Below are positions 1 through 7,876 of a stretch of 56,449 nt of DNA, one piece after another. The number at the start of each line of letters is the position of its first letter. Position 1 is the stretch's first letter. The DNA comes from Pseudomonas sichuanensis (lineage in GTDB: Bacteria; Pseudomonadota; Gammaproteobacteria; Pseudomonadales; Pseudomonadaceae), in NCBI RefSeq assembly GCF_003231305.1, contig NZ_QKVM01000043.1:1-56449 (forward strand), given 5' to 3'. The translations under genes were made by a program, and so were the position numbers. The notes below the pieces were generated by a model, which saw nothing but the letters and a program-made list of their open reading frames with translations, made no database searches and was not told where the DNA came from.

Positions 1-1
1 C

Positions 2-376
2 TCTGGGTATGCGACGCACCTGGATGAGGTGGCGAAGATGACCAAGTACCTGAAGTACGGCGGGCATGTGGCGGTGGGGGTGGGGGCGACTTCGTCGTAC
101 ATGAAGATCTACGAGGCGTGCCGGGCGGGGGAGACCGAAGAGTGCAAACGGATTCGGTTCACTGAGACAGGTAGCTTTGCTGGAGGGTTGGCCGGAGGAA
201 CAGCTGGCGCTTTGGCCGGGCAGTCGGCAATCAAGTACGTTTGCTACTTCGGCCCGTGGGGGCGAGCAGTCTGCGGAATAGCAACAGTTGGGGCAGGTTC
301 TTTTGCAGGCAGTTCGTTCTTGGGGCAAGCCGCTGAGTATGTTGGAGAGACAATTTACGAGACATTCTATGATTGA
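2..376 (+). CDS. C-terminal end of a glycine-rich toxin-like protein (partial)
   Basis: The reading frame is open to the left edge, so only the last ~124 residues are visible and the N-terminal delivery part is missing. The visible part has a short charged segment (YATHLDEVAKMTKYLKYG), then two glycine/alanine-rich hydrophobic stretches (GGHVAVGVGA and AGGLAGGTAGALAGQSA, later GAGSFAGSSFLG) that resemble glycine zippers of pore-forming or membrane-acting bacterial effectors. Four cysteines are present. Its stop overlaps the start of a small membrane protein by 8 bases, the usual arrangement of an effector with its immunity gene, and a decayed copy of that partner lies further on. Family knowledge suggests a type VI or polymorphic-toxin effector end, but no delivery domain is in the window, so the role is inferred. 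Confidence 0.5.
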   Translation, partial: SGYATHLDEVAKMTKYLKYGGHVAVGVGATSSYMKIYEACRAGETEECKRIRFTETGSFAGGLAGGTAGALAGQSAIKYVCYFGPWGRAVCGIATVGAGSFAGSSFLGQAAEYVGETIYETFYD

Positions 377-767
377 TCTGAGTGATTGGCCGGCAGGTGT
401 GAAAATCGCAGTATTGATTACACCCTTTTTAACTGGGCTCACAGGCATAGGAATCAGTGCGCATATCGCTTCCTCGAGGCACTTTGATTTGATGTGTGAA
501 GCGCTTCAGAGAAGTAAATGTTTGCATGATGAGTTGAGGCGAGGAGGGGGGGTTACATTAAAGCTCCGATTGATGACGGTGGGCGCTATTGCGGGAGTGC
601 TAATCTGGCCAGAGTTATCGATTAGGCGGGGTGATCTGGATTCGGAGGACTATCAAAACTTTCCTTCCTATCTCAAGAGGCGTATAAGAGCCGCTATTGT
701 CTGTGTCTATGTTTCTTTGGCTTGGGCAGCCGTCATTGAACTATTTGTTGAGCTGAAACGGACATAA
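369..767 (+). CDS. small three-helix membrane protein, probable immunity protein
   Basis: A 132-residue protein with three likely membrane helices: about residues 10-30 (KIAVLITPFLTGLTGIGISA), 70-86 (LRLMTVGAIAGVLIWP) and 108-128 (RAAIVCVYVSLAWAAVIELF). Between the last two is a polar segment (RRGDLDSEDYQNFPSYLKRR). I chose the ATG at 369 because it overlaps the stop of the preceding toxin-like gene; in-frame ATG 339 is also possible. Multi-spanning inner-membrane partners are typical for toxins that act on the membrane. A paralogue follows at 982-1375 but is frameshifted. GC content is lower than in the flagellar genes, which fits transfer. The immunity role rests on position and topology, not on a recognised family. 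Confidence 0.5.
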   Translation: MIDLSDWPAGVKIAVLITPFLTGLTGIGISAHIASSRHFDLMCEALQRSKCLHDELRRGGGVTLKLRLMTVGAIAGVLIWPELSIRRGDLDSEDYQNFPSYLKRRIRAAIVCVYVSLAWAAVIELFVELKRT

Positions 768-776
768 TAGTTGCGG

Positions 777-981
777 GGTCAATCATCTCGGCTATTAATG
801 GAGGTTGTGGTGATGCGGTCACCGTCGAGGACTTGGCCTTTGCGGTAGATCACGATGCGATAGACCATAGCGATCACCTGCGGCAATGACCTTGAAGCGG
901 TTGCTGGTCATGCGGGCTTTCCTTGTGCGCAGAAAACGCCGAACGCTAGCAGCTCGATGGGGGTTATTTATAATGCTGAAT
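777..981. other. intergenic stretch without a supported gene
   Basis: No complete gene with a ribosome binding site is visible. On the minus strand a short open stretch reads MVYRIVIYRKGQVLDGDRIT, and an overlapping frame reads MTSNRFKVIAAGDRYG; both stop quickly. They could be pieces of a decayed gene between the two immunity copies, but I cannot assign them. Confidence 0.3.
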
Positions 982-1375
982 ATGATTGATGTCAGTGGGG
1001 CTCTGTTGTTGTAAAGTTGCTGTTGCTGGTGACTCCATTTCTTTTGTTGATTGTCGGGCTCATCGTTAATTCATATATTGCGGGCTCACGCCACTTTTAC
1101 GTCATGTGTCGCGGCTTTGGGCGCAGCAGTGGTCTGCAGGATGAGCTTGTTCTTTGGGGGCGACGAGGTTGCGGTCTCGGATGTTGATCGTTAGTGCTAT
1201 GAGCCTTGCTGCGGTTTGGCCATCACACGGGTTCCGCCGTGGATGGTTGGACGCTAACGACTGGCAAAATTTCCCTGAGTATTTGAAATGCTGCATGAAA
1301 GTGAGTAGCTATTGTTTATTTATAGGGCTGGGAATGCTTTTTCTCTTGGTGTCATTTGTGAGGGTTGTACCTTGA
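982..1375 (+). pseudogene. frameshifted paralogue of the immunity protein
   Basis: Joining three frames gives a protein that aligns along its length with the gene at 369-767. Frame one starts ATG 982 (MIDVSGALLL, then stop at 1012). Frame two continues from about 1011 (VKLLLLVTPFLLLIVG ... AGSRHFYVMCRGF), matching LITPFL ... ASSRHFDLMCEAL in the intact copy. Frame three from about 1157 (RLRSRMLIVSAMSLAAVWP, then RRGWLDANDWQNFPEYLKCC) matches the intact copy's RRGDLDSEDYQNFPSYLKRR. Both breaks are minus-one shifts, the first in a TTG microrepeat and the second at a run of five G, so slippage or sequencing error is possible. As written it cannot make the full protein. It is a likely orphan-immunity remnant. 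Confidence 0.7.
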
Positions 1376-1465
1376 GAAAGTGATAATTCAGGTAAGGCTT
1401 TGATGCCTTGCAGTAGTCTGTGGTTTGAGCTTGGGGTAGCACGAGGACCTGCGTCGGGGGATCTC

Positions 1466-1567
1466 TTGGCCGAGTAGCCAGTCGAGGTAGCAGGCATGTT
1501 CGAAGTCGCGTTCCTGGCCATGCAGGCTCTGGCCAAGGTGCCAGTCGGAGGTGTGAAACAGACGCAT
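1466..1567 (-). pseudogene. sbcD: N-terminal fragment of exonuclease subunit SbcD
   Basis: Thirty-four residues beginning MRLFHTSDWHLGQSLHGQER and ending YLDWLLGQ are the characteristic start of SbcD (the DxH metal-binding motif of the Mre11-type nuclease is DWH). Full SbcD is about 400 residues, with further metal-binding motifs (GD, GNHD) that are absent here. After residue 34 the frame loses similarity, apart from a possible shifted PDA, and no sbcC follows. It is therefore a scrap left by a rearrangement or duplication next to the toxin remnants; a complete sbcCD presumably lies elsewhere. Confidence 0.75.
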
Positions 1568-1710
1568 GGAAGATCCGTTGGATGAGCGGCAGGGGGGCAT
1601 TTGGGTGAGGGCGGTATGGTAACCCATCGGGGGGGGGGGATTGGAGCCAGGGGTGTGGTGCTGAGGTTGGATCGGGGTTTTGGCCGTGATGTGGTCGGCG
1701 AAAGAGTTGT

Positions 1711-1987
1711 GGCGCCTACAAGATCGAGCGCCGCCCGCGCGGCGCTTCGCGGCACAAGGCCGCTCCTACATCTGTTTCGGGCCAATTATGCCTGTGAGGG
1801 TACCGCTGTCCGCCTTGGCGCATGCCTTGAGTCATGCGGCGCGGCAGCAATGCACACGCTGAAACCGTGTCGTGCCAACAAGGCGGACCAGGTAATGGCA
1901 CAGGAGAGACTGGCCCGAAACAGATGTAGGAGCGGCCTTGTGCCGCGAAGCGCCGCGCGGGCGGCGCTCGATCTCAAGGGCGCTGCA
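1711..1987. repeat. long palindromic repeat module, copy 1
   Basis: Two arms of about 100 bases face each other. The left arm runs GCGCCTACAAGATCGAGCGC, through the palindrome CGCCGCCCGCGCGGCG, to CCTACATCTGTTTCGGGCC and CTGTCCGCCTTGG. The right arm is its near reverse complement (ACTGGCCCGAAACAGATG ... GCGGCGCTCGATCTCAAGG). The centre is CATGCCTTGAGTCATG. Beyond the right arm, the stretch up to about 2030 matches the start of the internal segment of copies 3 and 4 (TCGCCAGGCAC). The cores resemble REP sequences, but the conserved flanks are much longer. Short open frames inside are byproducts of the repeat. Upstream, 1568-1710 holds no gene; it includes an 11-G tract at 1629-1639. Confidence 0.8.
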
Positions 1988-2033
1988 AGGCTGTCGCCAG
2001 GCACTTGGCCGCCCTCACGCGATAGACCCACGG

Positions 2034-3656
2034 CTACTTCGGATACAACGGCGGCAAGCTCCCCGCCTCACCCGCCGGCGCCAGCACCTGCTCGGCCCGG
2101 GGAATATCGCCGATCGCCCGCCACAGCTCATCCCCATGCCAATACTGGCCACTCTCGCTGTAAAGCGCCCCATTCAAACCATCCAGCGCATCGGACAACG
2201 GCACGAACCGCGCCGCCATCTCGGCCAGGGTCTCCGGCTGTTGCCGCGCCCAGGCGTCGAGCGCCTGGCGGGTGGCCTGGGGGTCGTTGGCCTGGCAGGC
2301 GCGCTTGAGGTCGTCGAGCAGCGTGCGCGGGCTCGGGCCGGTCTGCGCGGCGCGCAGCACCGCCGGCTGCGAGCGGGCGCGCCACCACAGGGTGAAACCG
2401 AGCAGGGTGGTCAGGGCCAGGATCAGCGTGGCCAGCTGCCAGGGCCACAACAGGTGGCTGGTGTTGCTGTCGCCGACCGGGGTGTCGGCGCTTAGCGCCG
2501 GGTTGTCCTGCACGCTGAGGGTGCGCGCCGGCAGGCTGGTCTGTTGCAGATGGTCCTCGAGGGTGTTCCACCAGGTCACCTCCAGCGCCGGCAGGGCCAG
2601 CTCGCCACTGTGGGTGGGCACCAGCGCCTCGCGCTCTTCGCGGTTGGCGACCATGCCGCGTTCGCTGATCTCGTTGCGCAGCAGCGGTTGGTCCGGGTAG
2701 CGGCGCAGGCCGACTGCCTCGGTGGCCGGCAGCGGCGGCAACTGGGTGCTCGACAGCCCGTCGGCGCGCAGGGTGACATTGCGCGTCAGCGAGTCGCCTA
2801 TCTGGGTTGGTTGGTTGGCCGGGTCGGGGTACCAGTGCTCTTCCAGGGTCAGGTTGCGTGCCGGCAGCCAAGGGCGGTCTTTCGGATAATTGGCGGGGAT
2901 TGGCTTGACGATCAGGCGCAACGGCAGCGAGCTGACCTGTACCTGGCGGCCGACCCGAGGGCTGCCGGCCGCTTGCGTGCCGTTGTCGGCAGCGGTGGCG
3001 GTGAACTGCAGCGGTGGGATTTCGAGCTCGCCACTTTGCTGTGGGTAGAGCGCGTAGCGGGTTTCGATCACCCCGTGGCGCACGCCGTTGATGTCTTTCT
3101 CATAGGTACGCGACTCACCCAGCGGGTCGACCTTGGCGTTGTCCAGTTGCAGTGGGCTGAGGCTGCTGTCGTCGTACAGCGCCACCGAATGATAGATGCG
3201 CAGGGTGAGCACGGCCTGGGCCTGCACATACACCTCGTTGCTGTCCAGGGTGGTCTCGACGAACACCTGGGAGGCGACGTCCGGGCGCTGGCTGTCGGCC
3301 TGCTGCACTTGCAGGTCGATGGCCTGGCTGTGGGACTGCCCCAGTTGCAGTTCGGGGATGCGCAGGCTGCCGCTGCGCCGCGGCAGCAGGGTGATGATCC
3401 AGCGGGTGCTGGCGCGGGTTTCGCCGTCGAGGCTGTGCAGGCTGTTGAGCTGGCGCGTGCCGCGCACCTCGAAGTCGGCGTCGAGGGCATGCAGGTCGGG
3501 TTTGCCGAACTGGGTCACGTCCTGGCTCTCGAGGGTGAGCTCCAGGGTTTCGCCGGCTTCAAGGCGCGTGCGGTCGACGCTGGCCTTAAGGGTGAGCTCT
3601 GCCTGGGCCGCCAAGGTCCACAGCAGGGTAAAAATCAAGACGCCGAGGCGACTCAT
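2034..3656 (-). CDS. batD: BatD-family membrane protein
   Basis: A 540-residue protein, last gene of the moxR/bat operon. Residues 1-19 form a signal peptide (MSRLGVLIFTLLWTLAAQA). A long periplasmic region of beta-rich repeats follows (LTLKASVDRTRLEAGETLEL at the start is typical of BatD). A single membrane helix lies near residues 405-425 (LWPWQLATLILALTTLLGF), with a cytoplasmic tail of about 110 residues. Its start overlaps the BatB/C stop by 4 bases, implying translational coupling. Bat proteins are linked to aerotolerance and envelope stress in other bacteria; the exact function is not settled. The length and topology match the family. Confidence 0.85.
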   Translation of the reverse strand: MSRLGVLIFTLLWTLAAQAELTLKASVDRTRLEAGETLELTLESQDVTQFGKPDLHALDADFEVRGTRQLNSLHSLDGETRASTRWIITLLPRRSGSLRIPELQLGQSHSQAIDLQVQQADSQRPDVASQVFVETTLDSNEVYVQAQAVLTLRIYHSVALYDDSSLSPLQLDNAKVDPLGESRTYEKDINGVRHGVIETRYALYPQQSGELEIPPLQFTATAADNGTQAAGSPRVGRQVQVSSLPLRLIVKPIPANYPKDRPWLPARNLTLEEHWYPDPANQPTQIGDSLTRNVTLRADGLSSTQLPPLPATEAVGLRRYPDQPLLRNEISERGMVANREEREALVPTHSGELALPALEVTWWNTLEDHLQQTSLPARTLSVQDNPALSADTPVGDSNTSHLLWPWQLATLILALTTLLGFTLWWRARSQPAVLRAAQTGPSPRTLLDDLKRACQANDPQATRQALDAWARQQPETLAEMAARFVPLSDALDGLNGALYSESGQYWHGDELWRAIGDIPRAEQVLAPAGEAGSLPPLYPK

Positions 3657-5371
3657 CGTGAGGTTTCCTGATGCAATTGCTGTTCATACCAGAATTTGCG
3701 CCGCAACAGCTCCGCCGGGTTGTCGGGGATCTCGCGCAGCCATTGTTCCAGGGCCTGGCGCTGTTCGGCGTCGAGGCTGGTGGAGACCGGCCGCTGCGGC
3801 GGCTGGGTGACACTGTCATCATCACCCCCGGCAGTGCCGGGCGCTGCCTGGCTGGTGTTGCCGTTGGCGTTTTCGGCGGACTGCTCTGGCTGGGCCTGCT
3901 CATCGGCACCAGGGGTTCCCTGGGCACTGGATGAACTGCTGTTGCCTTCGTTGTCGGTGCCGGGTGTGTCCTGGGCATCGGCATTGGCCGGCGGTTCCTC
4001 GGCCTTGGCCTCGCGCTGTTGCAGCAGTTGCTGGACCAGTGCCTGGTTGTCCAGCGCCGGTTTCAGGTCGGGCTGGCGCTCCAGCGCCTGTTCGTAGGCG
4101 TCCAGCGCCGCTTCCAATTCGCCGGCGCGGGCCAGGGCATTGCCTCGATTGTAGTGGGCGGCGGCGTCGCTGCCTTGGGCAAAGGCGGCGGCGGCGCCCG
4201 CGAAGTCGCCGGCCTGGTACAGCGCCATGCCGCGCCATTGCGGGTCTTGGAAGTGGCGTGCGGCCGCCGCCGGTTGCTGACGCTCGAGCAACTGCTGGCC
4301 CTGTTGGTCTGGCCTCAACCACAGGTCGTTGAACTCCAAGGCCTGGCTCGGTTGCGGCAGCGCCAGCAGCAGCGGCAGGCAGAACAGCCAGCCGCGTCGC
4401 CCGGCGCAGGCGGCCAGCAGCAGCAGGGGCAGCAACAGCCAGTAACCCTGGTCGGCCCAGCTGTCCAGTTGCACGGTCTGGCCGTCGTTGCGCAGCAGGC
4501 GCGGGTTGTCGAACAGGCCCAGGCCGCGCAGGTCGAGGTCGTCGATACGGGCGTGGCGGTAGCGCCCGCCGGTGCCATTGATGAAACTCTTGAGCGCGGC
4601 GCTGTCCAGGCGCGGCAGCAGGATGCCGCCCTGGTCGTCCTTGAGGTACTCGCCGTTGGCCTGGCGCACGGGCGCGCCTTCGTTGCTGCCGATGCCCAGC
4701 ATCAACAGGCTTGGGCCCTGGCGGCCCAGGGCCTGGGTGATGCCGTCGCGCTCCTGTTCGCTCAGGGCCGAGCCGATCAGCAGCAGGCGGCCCTGGCCAA
4801 GGCCGCTCTGGGCCAGCAGCGAGAGGCCTTTTTGCACGGCCAGGTCGGCGCGCTGGCCGGGCTGCGGCATGATCGACGGGTCGATCGATTCGAGCAGGTT
4901 GCGCGTGGTGCCCAGGTCGTCGGACAGCGGCACCAGGGTGTGCGCGGAGCCGGCGTAGACCACCAGCGCGGTCTGGCTGTCGCGACGGTGTTCGAGCAGG
5001 TCGAGGATCTTGCGCCGGGCCTGCTCCAGGCGGTTGGGCGGGGTGTCTTCGGCGAGCATCTGCGGGGTGAGCTCGAGCAGGATCACCAGCGGGTCGGCGG
5101 GGCGCTGGCGGGTTTCCTCAAGGCGCTGCCAGCTTGGCCCGAGCAGGGCCAGCACCACCAGCAGCCAGGCCAGGCCCAGGGCGACCCAGGGCAGTTTGCT
5201 GGTGCTGCCGCTGCCGCCGCCGAGCAGCACGGCGTGGAACTGCTGGGGCAGGATCAGCTGCCAGCGCCCGGCACGCTTGCGCCGGTGCCAGAGCTTGAAC
5301 AGCAGCCAGCCGAGCAGGGGCACTACCAGCAGCCAGAGTGGGCGCAGCCATTGCGGCCAGAGTTCGATCAT
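3653..5371 (-). CDS. BatB/BatC fusion: VWA domain plus TPR protein
   Basis: A 572-residue protein from the ATG at 5371, which overlaps the preceding BatA stop by 4 bases; upstream in-frame starts would lie inside batA. Two N-terminal membrane helices (LWLLVVPLLGWLLFKLW; LPWVALGLAWLLVVLALLG) precede a von Willebrand A-like domain (about residues 85-290) whose first motif reads VILLELTPQM, so the usual DxSxS metal site is not intact. More helices follow near 310-350. TPR units then include AAHYNRGNALARAGELEAAL at about 410-470. The tail is a low-complexity Gln/Ser/Gly segment. In other bacteria BatB and BatC are separate; fused forms are common in Pseudomonas. It probably works with BatA and BatD in one membrane complex. 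Confidence 0.85.
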   Translation of the reverse strand: MIELWPQWLRPLWLLVVPLLGWLLFKLWHRRKRAGRWQLILPQQFHAVLLGGGSGSTSKLPWVALGLAWLLVVLALLGPSWQRLEETRQRPADPLVILLELTPQMLAEDTPPNRLEQARRKILDLLEHRRDSQTALVVYAGSAHTLVPLSDDLGTTRNLLESIDPSIMPQPGQRADLAVQKGLSLLAQSGLGQGRLLLIGSALSEQERDGITQALGRQGPSLLMLGIGSNEGAPVRQANGEYLKDDQGGILLPRLDSAALKSFINGTGGRYRHARIDDLDLRGLGLFDNPRLLRNDGQTVQLDSWADQGYWLLLPLLLLAACAGRRGWLFCLPLLLALPQPSQALEFNDLWLRPDQQGQQLLERQQPAAAARHFQDPQWRGMALYQAGDFAGAAAAFAQGSDAAAHYNRGNALARAGELEAALDAYEQALERQPDLKPALDNQALVQQLLQQREAKAEEPPANADAQDTPGTDNEGNSSSSSAQGTPGADEQAQPEQSAENANGNTSQAAPGTAGGDDDSVTQPPQRPVSTSLDAEQRQALEQWLREIPDNPAELLRRKFWYEQQLHQETSR

Positions 5372-6444
5372 CGCCGCCTCCTCAGGCGCAGGCGTTTGAG
5401 GCGCTGGCGCCATTCGGGGTGCGGCTGCAGAAAGCGTGGTTTGCGCAGCAGGCGTTGCAACAGGTTGTCCGGCCACTGCACGGCCACCACCAGCAGCACG
5501 CTGAGCAGCAGCGCCAGGGCCAGCGGCCAGGCGTAAAGCTCGCTGACGGTGCGGGCCTGGGTGGGTTGCTGGGCCACCGGCTCCAGCTGGTCGAGGGTGT
5601 CGCCGATGGCGTTGAGTTCTGCGCCGTCATGGGCACGGAAGTAGCTGCCGTGGGTGATGTCGGCAATCTCCTTGAGCGAGGCTTCGTCCAGGTCCAGGCT
5701 CGGGTTCAGCCCGAGCAGGCCGGGGGTGCCGCTGGCCTCGGGGTTGGCGCCGATGCCGATGGTATAGATGCGCACGCCTTCCTGGGCCGCCAGGCGGGCG
5801 GCGGTCAGCGGGTGGATCTGCCCGCCGTTGTTGGCGCCGTCGGTGATCAGCACCAGCACCCGGCTTTGTGCCGGGCGCTGGCGCAGGCGCTTGACCGCCA
5901 GGCCGATGGCGTCGCCGACGGCGGTGTTCTTGCCGGCGATGCCGATCTGCGCTTCGTCGAGGAAGGTGCGCACGGTACGCCGGTCGAAGGTCAGCGGGGC
6001 CTGCAGGTAGGCCTGGCTGCCGAACAGGATCAGCCCGACCCGGTCGCCCTGGCGGTCCTGGAGGAAGTCGCCCATCAAGGCCTTGACCAGGTCCAGCCGG
6101 CTGATTTCCTCGCCTTGCCACTGCATGTCGGGGAAGTCCATGGAGCCGGACACATCCACCGCCACCAGCAGGTCGCGGCCGCTGGCCGACACCGGCACCG
6201 GGTCGCCCAGCCATTGCGGGCGGGCGGCGGCCAGCAGCAACAGCAACCAGATCAGGATGAACGGCGCCTGTTGGCGCCAGGTCGGCAGGTTAAGCCGTGC
6301 GCGGCGCCCGGCCAGGCCTTCGAGCTCGTCGAGGAAGCCGACCTTGAGCACCGGCTCGCCACTGTCGGCGGCGGGCAGCAGCAGGCGCGCCAGCCAGGGC
6401 AGCGGGAACAGCGCCAGGAGCCACGGCCAGGCCAGTTCAAACAT
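5368..6444 (-). CDS. batA: BatA-type VWA membrane protein
   Basis: A 358-residue protein with an N-terminal helix (WPWLLALFPLPWLARLLLP), a second near residues 60-80 (APFILIWLLLLLAAARP), and a VWA domain from about 88 to 280. The metal-ion-dependent adhesion site is intact: DVSGSM near residue 95, a downstream Thr, and ITDGANN. A C-terminal helix follows (LYAWPLALALLLSVLLVVAV), then a very basic tail (RQRLKRLRLRRRR). The start at 6444 overlaps the end of the DUF4381 gene by 8 bases. The intact MIDAS here, against the degenerate one in the downstream BatB/C protein, suggests this subunit carries ligand binding. Confidence 0.88.
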   Translation of the reverse strand: MFELAWPWLLALFPLPWLARLLLPAADSGEPVLKVGFLDELEGLAGRRARLNLPTWRQQAPFILIWLLLLLAAARPQWLGDPVPVSASGRDLLVAVDVSGSMDFPDMQWQGEEISRLDLVKALMGDFLQDRQGDRVGLILFGSQAYLQAPLTFDRRTVRTFLDEAQIGIAGKNTAVGDAIGLAVKRLRQRPAQSRVLVLITDGANNGGQIHPLTAARLAAQEGVRIYTIGIGANPEASGTPGLLGLNPSLDLDEASLKEIADITHGSYFRAHDGAELNAIGDTLDQLEPVAQQPTQARTVSELYAWPLALALLLSVLLVVAVQWPDNLLQRLLRKPRFLQPHPEWRQRLKRLRLRRRR

Positions 6445-6931
6445 GCTTGCGAATCCAGGTTTCGACCGCCTGGGCGAGCCCGGCGATGGCTTTGTCGTCG
6501 AGCTTGCACTCGGGCTTGTAGGCGCCTTCGACCAGCACCATCCAGCGCGTCAGGCCGGCGGCCGGGCAGCGGTTGTCGAGGAAGGCCAGCCATTGCCGGC
6601 CGTTGAGGGTATGGCTGTTGGCGCCGGGGTAGTGGTTGCGGCACAGGCGTTTGAGCAGGGCGTTGATCTGTTGCAGCCAGGCACCGGCCGGCACGCCGTC
6701 GTAGGGGCGCGGCAGGCGCGCCAGCTCCGCCAGCGCTTCGACGCGCACCGGGTCCAGTGGCAGTTCGGCACGCACCACCTTGCGCTTGCCCGGGCGCCAG
6801 CGGCGCAGGCGCCAGGCACCCCAGCCCAGCAACGGCAGCAGGGCCAGCAGCAGCCACCAGCCCGGCGCCGGCGGCCAGAGGCCGATCGGCGCCGGGGCGA
6901 TCAGTGGCTGCAGCTGATCCAGCGGGCTCAT
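6437..6931 (-). CDS. DUF4381 membrane protein of the bat operon
   Basis: A 164-residue protein starting at ATG 6931 (MSPLDQLQPLIAPAPIGLWP), which overlaps the end of the DUF58 gene by 4 bases; longer in-frame starts lie inside that gene. There is one membrane helix at about residues 23-42 (GWWLLLALLPLLGWGAWRL), followed by a basic segment and a cytoplasmic domain. The motif near residue 110 (LNGRQWLAFLDNRCP) is typical of DUF4381 proteins, which occur only between DUF58 and VWA genes. No catalytic motif is visible, so it is probably a structural part of the Bat complex. Confidence 0.85.
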   Translation of the reverse strand: MSPLDQLQPLIAPAPIGLWPPAPGWWLLLALLPLLGWGAWRLRRWRPGKRKVVRAELPLDPVRVEALAELARLPRPYDGVPAGAWLQQINALLKRLCRNHYPGANSHTLNGRQWLAFLDNRCPAAGLTRWMVLVEGAYKPECKLDDKAIAGLAQAVETWIRKHV

Positions 6932-7872
6932 TGGCGGCTCCCGGAGCGCTGGGCATTCAGGTATTCGCGCAGTTGCTCGATCATTTCGCTCTGGGTGCTT
7001 AGAGGCATCAGCACCACCCGCAGTTTTTGCGCCAGCAACTCCCAGCGCTCGATGCGTGCTTCGGCCTGCTGGCGATAAGCCTGGCGCAGGTTGGCGTCGA
7101 GGGTGTCGAGTTCCAGTTGCGCACCGCGCTGGGCGAAGCGCAACAGGCCGGCGGCGGGCAGGGCGTGGTCCAGCGGGTCGCTGACCGGCAACAGCAGCAC
7201 ATCGCAATGGCGCGAGAGCATCGCCAGGTGTTGCTCGACGCTGGCGCTGAGGGCGCGTTCGTCGCAGATGACGATGGCCAGGCTGCCCGGGCGCAGTACC
7301 TCGCGCGCCCGGCGCAGGGCCAGGCCCAGGCTGTCGGCCTGGGGCAGGGCTTCGGTATGCAGGGCCTGGTTGACCTTGGCCAGGCGGTTGAGCAACTGCA
7401 GCAGGCTTTGTTTGCTGCGCCGTGGCTTGATCTCCAGGTGCTCGTTGTCACCGAACACCAGCCCGCCGATTCGGTCGTTGTGGCCCAGGGCGGCCCAGCC
7501 GAACAGGGCCGCGGCCTGGGCCGCCAGCACCGACTTGAACATCAGCCCCGAGCCGAAAAACAGGCGCTGGCTCTGTTCGACCATGATGAAGATCGGCCGC
7601 TCGCGCTCCTCATGGAACAGCTTGGTGTGCGGCTCCTGGGTGCGCGCGGTGACGCGCCAGTCGATGTTGCGCACATCGTCGCCGGCCTGGTAGACCCGCA
7701 CCTGGTCGAAGTCCACCCCGCGTCCGCGCAGCTTGGAGTGGTGCAGGCCCACCAGCGGGCTGCGTTGCCCGGGCCGCGAGAACAGCTGGATCTCGCGCAC
7801 GCGGTGGCGCATGTCGATCAGGTCGGCGAGGCCGATGCGGATGCCGGAGTCGGCCAGCGAGCGGGTGGGCAT
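6928..7872 (-). CDS. DUF58 protein (MoxR-associated)
   Basis: A 314-residue soluble protein from ATG 7872, four bases after the moxR stop. The hallmark of DUF58, DVRNIDWRVTART, is present at about residues 62-74, with GRGVDFDQVRVYQAGD just before it. The rest is a VWA-like fold without a full metal site (IFIMVEQSQ in place of DxSxS). DUF58 proteins are regularly encoded next to MoxR ATPases and are thought to be their partners or substrates. Tight spacing on both sides places it in one transcript with moxR and DUF4381. Confidence 0.9.
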   Translation of the reverse strand: MPTRSLADSGIRIGLADLIDMRHRVREIQLFSRPGQRSPLVGLHHSKLRGRGVDFDQVRVYQAGDDVRNIDWRVTARTQEPHTKLFHEERERPIFIMVEQSQRLFFGSGLMFKSVLAAQAAALFGWAALGHNDRIGGLVFGDNEHLEIKPRRSKQSLLQLLNRLAKVNQALHTEALPQADSLGLALRRAREVLRPGSLAIVICDERALSASVEQHLAMLSRHCDVLLLPVSDPLDHALPAAGLLRFAQRGAQLELDTLDANLRQAYRQQAEARIERWELLAQKLRVVLMPLSTQSEMIEQLREYLNAQRSGSRQ

Positions 7873-7876
7873 GGGT

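Noticed and set aside
1601..2308. Arg/Ala-rich small proteins encoded by the palindromic repeat modules (also at 9000-9350, 47108-47466, 48948-49556)
   Set aside because: The peptides are simply translations of the repeat arms (for example MAQERLARNRCGSGL), recur in either orientation and lack start signals.
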